From Candidatus Zixiibacteriota bacterium (GTDB taxonomy: Bacteria; Zixibacteria; MSB-5A5; GN15; FEB-12), in contig JBFMGC010000024.1 of the NCBI GenBank assembly GCA_040752815.1, forward strand, positions 1 to 43,694: DNA of 43,694 nucleotides, in the 5' to 3' direction. The notes below the pieces were generated by a model. It searched no databases and was not told the DNA's origin. It saw only the letters and a list, made by a program, of their open reading frames with translations. Of this stretch, positions 40,699 through 43,694 are shown piece after piece. The translations under genes were made by a program, and so were the position numbers. Each line of letters begins with the position of its first letter. Within the stretch, counting starts at the first letter, position 1.

Positions 40699-42159
40699 AT
40701 GAGTCTGCTGACCGGCCGCGTCTCGGCCGAAACAGGATACGCCGGATCCCCGCCGGGTTCGCGACGCGACGATCTACGGTACATCGTCTGGGAGGGTGCT
40801 CTCTCGAGTATATTCGTTGTTCTGACCGGAGGTGCTTTTGTAGCCGGGATGGCGCTGATGCTTGGCGCGGGTGATTTCGAGATCAGCCTGCTCGCCGCGC
40901 TGCCGCTGCTCGCGCAGGCGACCCAGCCGCTCTCGGTCCTGTTGCCGAAATTCGCCGAGGATCGCAGGCGGCTATCGGTGTGGGGCCTCACTTTGGGACG
41001 GCAGATCTGGTGGCTGGCCGTTCCGCTACTCTTTCTCAAAGGGCAATGGGAACTCTTCGCACTTCTCGTGTTGGTCGGGATGTCGAGTATAGCGACCATG
41101 TTGGTTACACCGGTCTGGCTGAGCTGGGTGTCGGATATCGTGCCGCGCGAGATCCGTGGACGATTTTTCGGCGCGCGCAGCGCCATGGTGGCGGGGTCAA
41201 CCTTGATGTTCGCCATTCTCGGGAGCCTGGTGCTCGATTGGACTAGAGACGCCGACCGCGAGTCGCTCGGCTATGCGGTTGTCGTCGCGATTGCGGCGAC
41301 GGCGGCCGGACTCGGTTCGACGGTGCTAAGCCGGGTTTCGGAAGCGCCGATGCCGGCACCGCTGTTACGCGACAAGACAGTTCACTGGGCCAGGCCAATC
41401 CGTGACCGGGAGTTTCGCCGCATACTAAGGGTGTTCAGTGCCTGGAATTTCGCCATCGGAATCTCGGCTCCGTTTTTTGCCCCCCACATGCTGGTCAATC
41501 TCAAGATGAGCTTTCTGCTGATCGGCCTCTACTCGGCTGGGGCAGCGGTAGTGGCGGTGGCCTCGAACCGATCCTGGGGTGCCTTGATAGACCGGTTCGG
41601 TTCGCGCGCAGTGCTTACGTTTTGTGCGGTGGGGATCGGACTGGTGCCGCTCATCTGGCTGATTCCCCGGGCCGGCTATCTCTGGATTCTGAGTTTCGAG
41701 GTGGTCTACGCCGGCTGGCTCTGGACAGGATTCAACCTGGCGGCGTTTACGCTGCCGATCGACAAGAGCCCCCGAAATGATCGCGCCTACTACCTGGCCT
41801 GGTTTGCAGCCGTAACGGGCGTGGCGTTCTTTGTGGCCTCGCTTTTGGGCGGGGTGTTGGCCGAAATTCTGAGCGACTTTTCCCTCAAGGCAGGCCGACA
41901 AACATTCTTGAATTATCACATATTATTTGTTATTTCGGCCCTGCTGAGATTAGCTTCGGCCGGACTAATGCTGGTTCTGACCGACCGGTCGGAACAAAGG
42001 CTGCCAGTGATGGTTCAGCAAATGAGTTACGCAGTATTGAGATGGCTGCTGATGGGGCGGCTGATAGTGCCCTGTCCGCCGGATATCATGGATAACAGCA
42101 AACCCGAGCATAAGGGACCAGACGATCACCTGTCACGGACTGACCGGACCACACAGTAA
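40699..42159 (+). CDS. MFS transporter
   Basis: A 486-residue major facilitator protein with 12 helices. SDIVPREIRGRFFGARSAMV is the cytoplasmic loop with the R-G-R-F-F-G motif seen in MFS exporters of the same group; WGALIDRFGSRAVLTFCAVG is its repeat-copy. The last 65 residues form a hydrophilic tail (KPEHKGPDDHLSRTDRTTQ). ATG at 40699 comes 31 bases after the decarboxylase stop. It is the likely exporter of whatever the four upstream enzymes make. It could also take up a precursor; direction cannot be read from sequence. Confidence 0.87.
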   Translation: MSLLTGRVSAETGYAGSPPGSRRDDLRYIVWEGALSSIFVVLTGGAFVAGMALMLGAGDFEISLLAALPLLAQATQPLSVLLPKFAEDRRRLSVWGLTLGRQIWWLAVPLLFLKGQWELFALLVLVGMSSIATMLVTPVWLSWVSDIVPREIRGRFFGARSAMVAGSTLMFAILGSLVLDWTRDADRESLGYAVVVAIAATAAGLGSTVLSRVSEAPMPAPLLRDKTVHWARPIRDREFRRILRVFSAWNFAIGISAPFFAPHMLVNLKMSFLLIGLYSAGAAVVAVASNRSWGALIDRFGSRAVLTFCAVGIGLVPLIWLIPRAGYLWILSFEVVYAGWLWTGFNLAAFTLPIDKSPRNDRAYYLAWFAAVTGVAFFVASLLGGVLAEILSDFSLKAGRQTFLNYHILFVISALLRLASAGLMLVLTDRSEQRLPVMVQQMSYAVLRWLLMGRLIVPCPPDIMDNSKPEHKGPDDHLSRTDRTTQ

Positions 42160-42170
42160 GGAGAAGCCAG

Positions 42171-42416
42171 ATGAAGAAGTGCCCGCATTGTGGGAGCAAA
42201 AACCTTGAAGTTGAGGACGCCTCCGGACACGACCTTCAGATAGTCTATTGTTTGGACTGCGACGCCGTATTCGAGTTGACGTCCAAAGGGAGCCGAAAGA
42301 CCGGTGCTGGAGGACGCGACCGTGATTTCGAGGATGTCGAGGAGGAACACTGGGATGACCTGGGGGGCGAGGAAGAGGTGGAGGAAGATCTGGATTTTGA
42401 CGAAGAAGACCGCTGA
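42171..42416 (+). CDS. Small acidic zinc-ribbon protein
   Basis: An 81-residue protein with a four-Cys zinc ribbon in the first 35 residues (KKCPHCGSKNLEVEDASGHD, then IVYCLDCDAVFEL) and a strongly acidic tail (EEEVEEDLDFDEEDR). AAGGAG overlaps the MFS stop codon, so it is coupled to the transporter gene. Function unknown; such proteins may bind nucleic acid or a partner protein. It is the last gene before the terminator. Confidence 0.75.
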   Translation: MKKCPHCGSKNLEVEDASGHDLQIVYCLDCDAVFELTSKGSRKTGAGGRDRDFEDVEEEHWDDLGGEEEVEEDLDFDEEDR

Positions 42417-42433
42417 ATAAATTTTCCATCACG

Positions 42434-42475
42434 AACCGGCAGGCAGGCGCATTGCGCCCGTGTGCCGGTTTTTTT
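42434..42475 (+). terminator. Intrinsic terminator of the SpeD-like cluster
   Basis: AACCGGCA (42434-42441) pairs with TGCCGGTT (42463-42470) and a second stem GGCGC-ATT-GCGCC lies inside; seven T follow at 42469-42475. Confidence 0.85.
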
Positions 42476-42549
42476 GTATCTGGCGGAGCTCCCGTCCAGC
42501 CGAGCACATTTCAAGAGGACACGTACCCCGCCCAACGGGTGGGATTTGA

Positions 42550-43694
42550 TTACTTCAGGATCACTAACTTCCCGATCTGTGTCCGCGTTGACGACTCGAC
42601 CACCCAGTAGTAAAGCCCGGATTCGACTGCAAGGCCGGAGCGGCTGACTAAGTTCCACCAGTCGTGCATCGCCTCAGGACCGCCCTCGGGGAAGTTGTGA
42701 TCTATCGAGCCGACCAGATCACCGTCAAGCGTGAAAATGCTGATCTTGCAGACGCGCGGCAGATTGCTGAAGTGGATGAGTCGGGCGCGGTCAGGAATGA
42801 TCGTCCCCTTGCGATTCTCGTAGCCTAACTCGTGATAATTGGCGTCGGCACGGTACGGGTTCGGATAGACGATGACATCGAGGTTCTGCTCTTCGACTAC
42901 ATCAGATGATGTTTGTGCGTAAACTTCGGTGATGTTGTTCAGCGGGTTGGTTTCATCGGGAGGGAGATTTCCCCTGCCACCGGCGTAACCAAAGTCAAAG
43001 ACTGTCACGCTGACAAAGTAAGGAACTGTCGGCAGCAGGTTGTCGATGATATACTCGTACTCGTAGAACTTGGGCAGGCGGCGGCCATGTTCCATAGTGA
43101 CATCGTCGTCTGTCCACAGAGTTGAGTCAGTACCGGGATTGACAGCGTCAGGATACGCCTTGTGGATGCCGGTAATAGAACTGAGATCAGCTAAGTTGGC
43201 ATCGACCGGGGCGAAGTAGAACGCGCTGTCGCCCTCAAATCGTGGCCGCTCGCGGGGATAGCGCAGCGGGTCGAATTCAGGATCGTTGTGGATGATACGC
43301 AGAGAGTCTAAGCTGTACGGCGGATCGTCGTTGATCCAACGATTCGCACCACTGCCAAGCTCATGATACTTGAACCGGAAGAAATCCTCTTTGTCATAGC
43401 TCGACAGTATCGCCAGACTCGTTCGCCTATTATCCAGCCCCGTATAGACGCGATACCCCTCGAAGTCAACCAGCCCTGAGAATCGGTCTTTGGTGGTCTC
43501 CGAAAAATACCCATTCCACCGAACGACTATTCTCCCCGGCTCGGTCTCGAACCTCGTGAACGGTATTGGCGGCGGGGTGTTGCCGCGAAAGTCTGGAACA
43601 CCGTCCCCTTTGTACCAGGTCGTCTCGCCCTCACAAACACGAAATTCACCGAAGTATCCGTCCGAATCCGTATCTACTCCCGGGTTGTCATACA
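42550..43694 (-). CDS. Large secreted protein with sorting-like C-terminal domain, 5' end outside window
   Basis: The minus-strand frame is open without stop from 42550 to the right edge, so at least 380 residues are visible and the start lies beyond the window; the ATG at 43095 is internal. The visible part includes PGVDTDSDGYFGEF, a fibronectin-like segment with LVDFEGYRVYTGLDNRR, an acidic region, FEYEYII-like strands, YFVSVTVFDFGYAGGRGNL, then a C-terminal domain of about 110 residues beginning VIVYPNPYRADANYHELGYE and ending GLYYWVVESSTRTQIGKLVI. This FlgD-like or type-A secretion-sorting-like end (PNP start, K-L-V-I end) is common in FCB-group exported proteins. The exact function is unknown. 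Confidence 0.75.
   Translation of the reverse strand, partial: YDNPGVDTDSDGYFGEFRVCEGETTWYKGDGVPDFRGNTPPPIPFTRFETEPGRIVVRWNGYFSETTKDRFSGLVDFEGYRVYTGLDNRRTSLAILSSYDKEDFFRFKYHELGSGANRWINDDPPYSLDSLRIIHNDPEFDPLRYPRERPRFEGDSAFYFAPVDANLADLSSITGIHKAYPDAVNPGTDSTLWTDDDVTMEHGRRLPKFYEYEYIIDNLLPTVPYFVSVTVFDFGYAGGRGNLPPDETNPLNNITEVYAQTSSDVVEEQNLDVIVYPNPYRADANYHELGYENRKGTIIPDRARLIHFSNLPRVCKISIFTLDGDLVGSIDHNFPEGGPEAMHDWWNLVSRSGLAVESGLYYWVVESSTRTQIGKLVILK

Noticed and set aside
36590-42159. NIS siderophore cluster of the vibrioferrin type
   Set aside because: ATP-grasp, PLP decarboxylase and MFS genes match in kind, but no IucA/IucC synthetase and no TonB-dependent receptor is present in the window.

Overview
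The window is about 43.7 kb of GC-rich (roughly 58%) bacterial chromosome with dense, mixed-strand genes and no rRNA, tRNA, CRISPR, integrase, transposase or phage genes that I can recognise. Several proteins point to a Gram-negative (didermic) member of the FCB group, most likely candidate phylum Zixibacteria or a relative: an OmpA-type outer-membrane protein with thrombospondin type 3 repeats, a short secreted protein with dockerin-like GDITILIDYLF repeats, and a large secreted protein with fibronectin-like segments and a FlgD/type-A sorting-like C terminus. The phylum is inferred from protein style, not from a marker gene.

Layout. 1-13.2 kb (+ strand): cell-envelope and housekeeping genes, namely anmK (5' truncated), a SpoIID/LytB lipoprotein, an OmpA-like protein, a 2H phosphoesterase, a DUF1232 protein, two GT4 glycosyltransferases, a class V aminotransferase/cysteine-desulfurase homologue, rsmB, a PASTA protein, a HAD hydrolase and an M48 membrane protease. 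13.4-17.5 kb (- strand): a hypothetical protein, a Nudix hydrolase, fumC, a DUF4440 protein and a UPF0149/YecA-like protein. 14.4-18.9 kb is also full of intergenic hairpins with a constant GTAG boundary, which look like REP elements. 18.0-19.6 kb holds a frameshifted secreted dockerin-like gene and a 1.15-kb stretch without a convincing gene, containing a possible structured RNA with its own promoter and terminator. 19.7-24.1 kb (- strand): a tight operon of small membrane protein, TauE/SafE (TSUP) transporter, PEP-synthase-like protein without the PEP-utilising barrel, and a CBS-pair protein. 24.4-35 kb: a GNAT enzyme, a PadR regulator with a perfect operator and a six-helix membrane protein, a DUF885-like secreted protein with a lipoprotein, a YeiH-type transporter with a 53-residue membrane partner, an RRM protein, a GT87 membrane enzyme and MscL with a zinc ribbon.

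35.0-42.4 kb is the most distinctive part. After a TetR regulator and a fasciclin protein comes a compact run of five genes: a SpeD (AdoMet decarboxylase)-like pyruvoyl protein, a FemAB/GNAT-like acyltransferase, an ATP-grasp ligase, a fold-III PLP decarboxylase and an MFS exporter, followed by a small acidic zinc-ribbon gene and a strong terminator. I read this as an undescribed small-molecule pathway in which decarboxylated amino acids are joined by an amide ligase and an acyltransferase and then exported. There is no spermidine synthase, NRPS, PKS or IucA/IucC synthetase beside it. The final gene (- strand) runs off the right edge.

Regulation. Several starts (UPF0149, PASTA, GT4, TetR) lack a ribosome binding site and sit 5-14 bases downstream of a -10 box, suggesting leaderless or near-leaderless mRNAs next to genes with ordinary Shine-Dalgarno sites.
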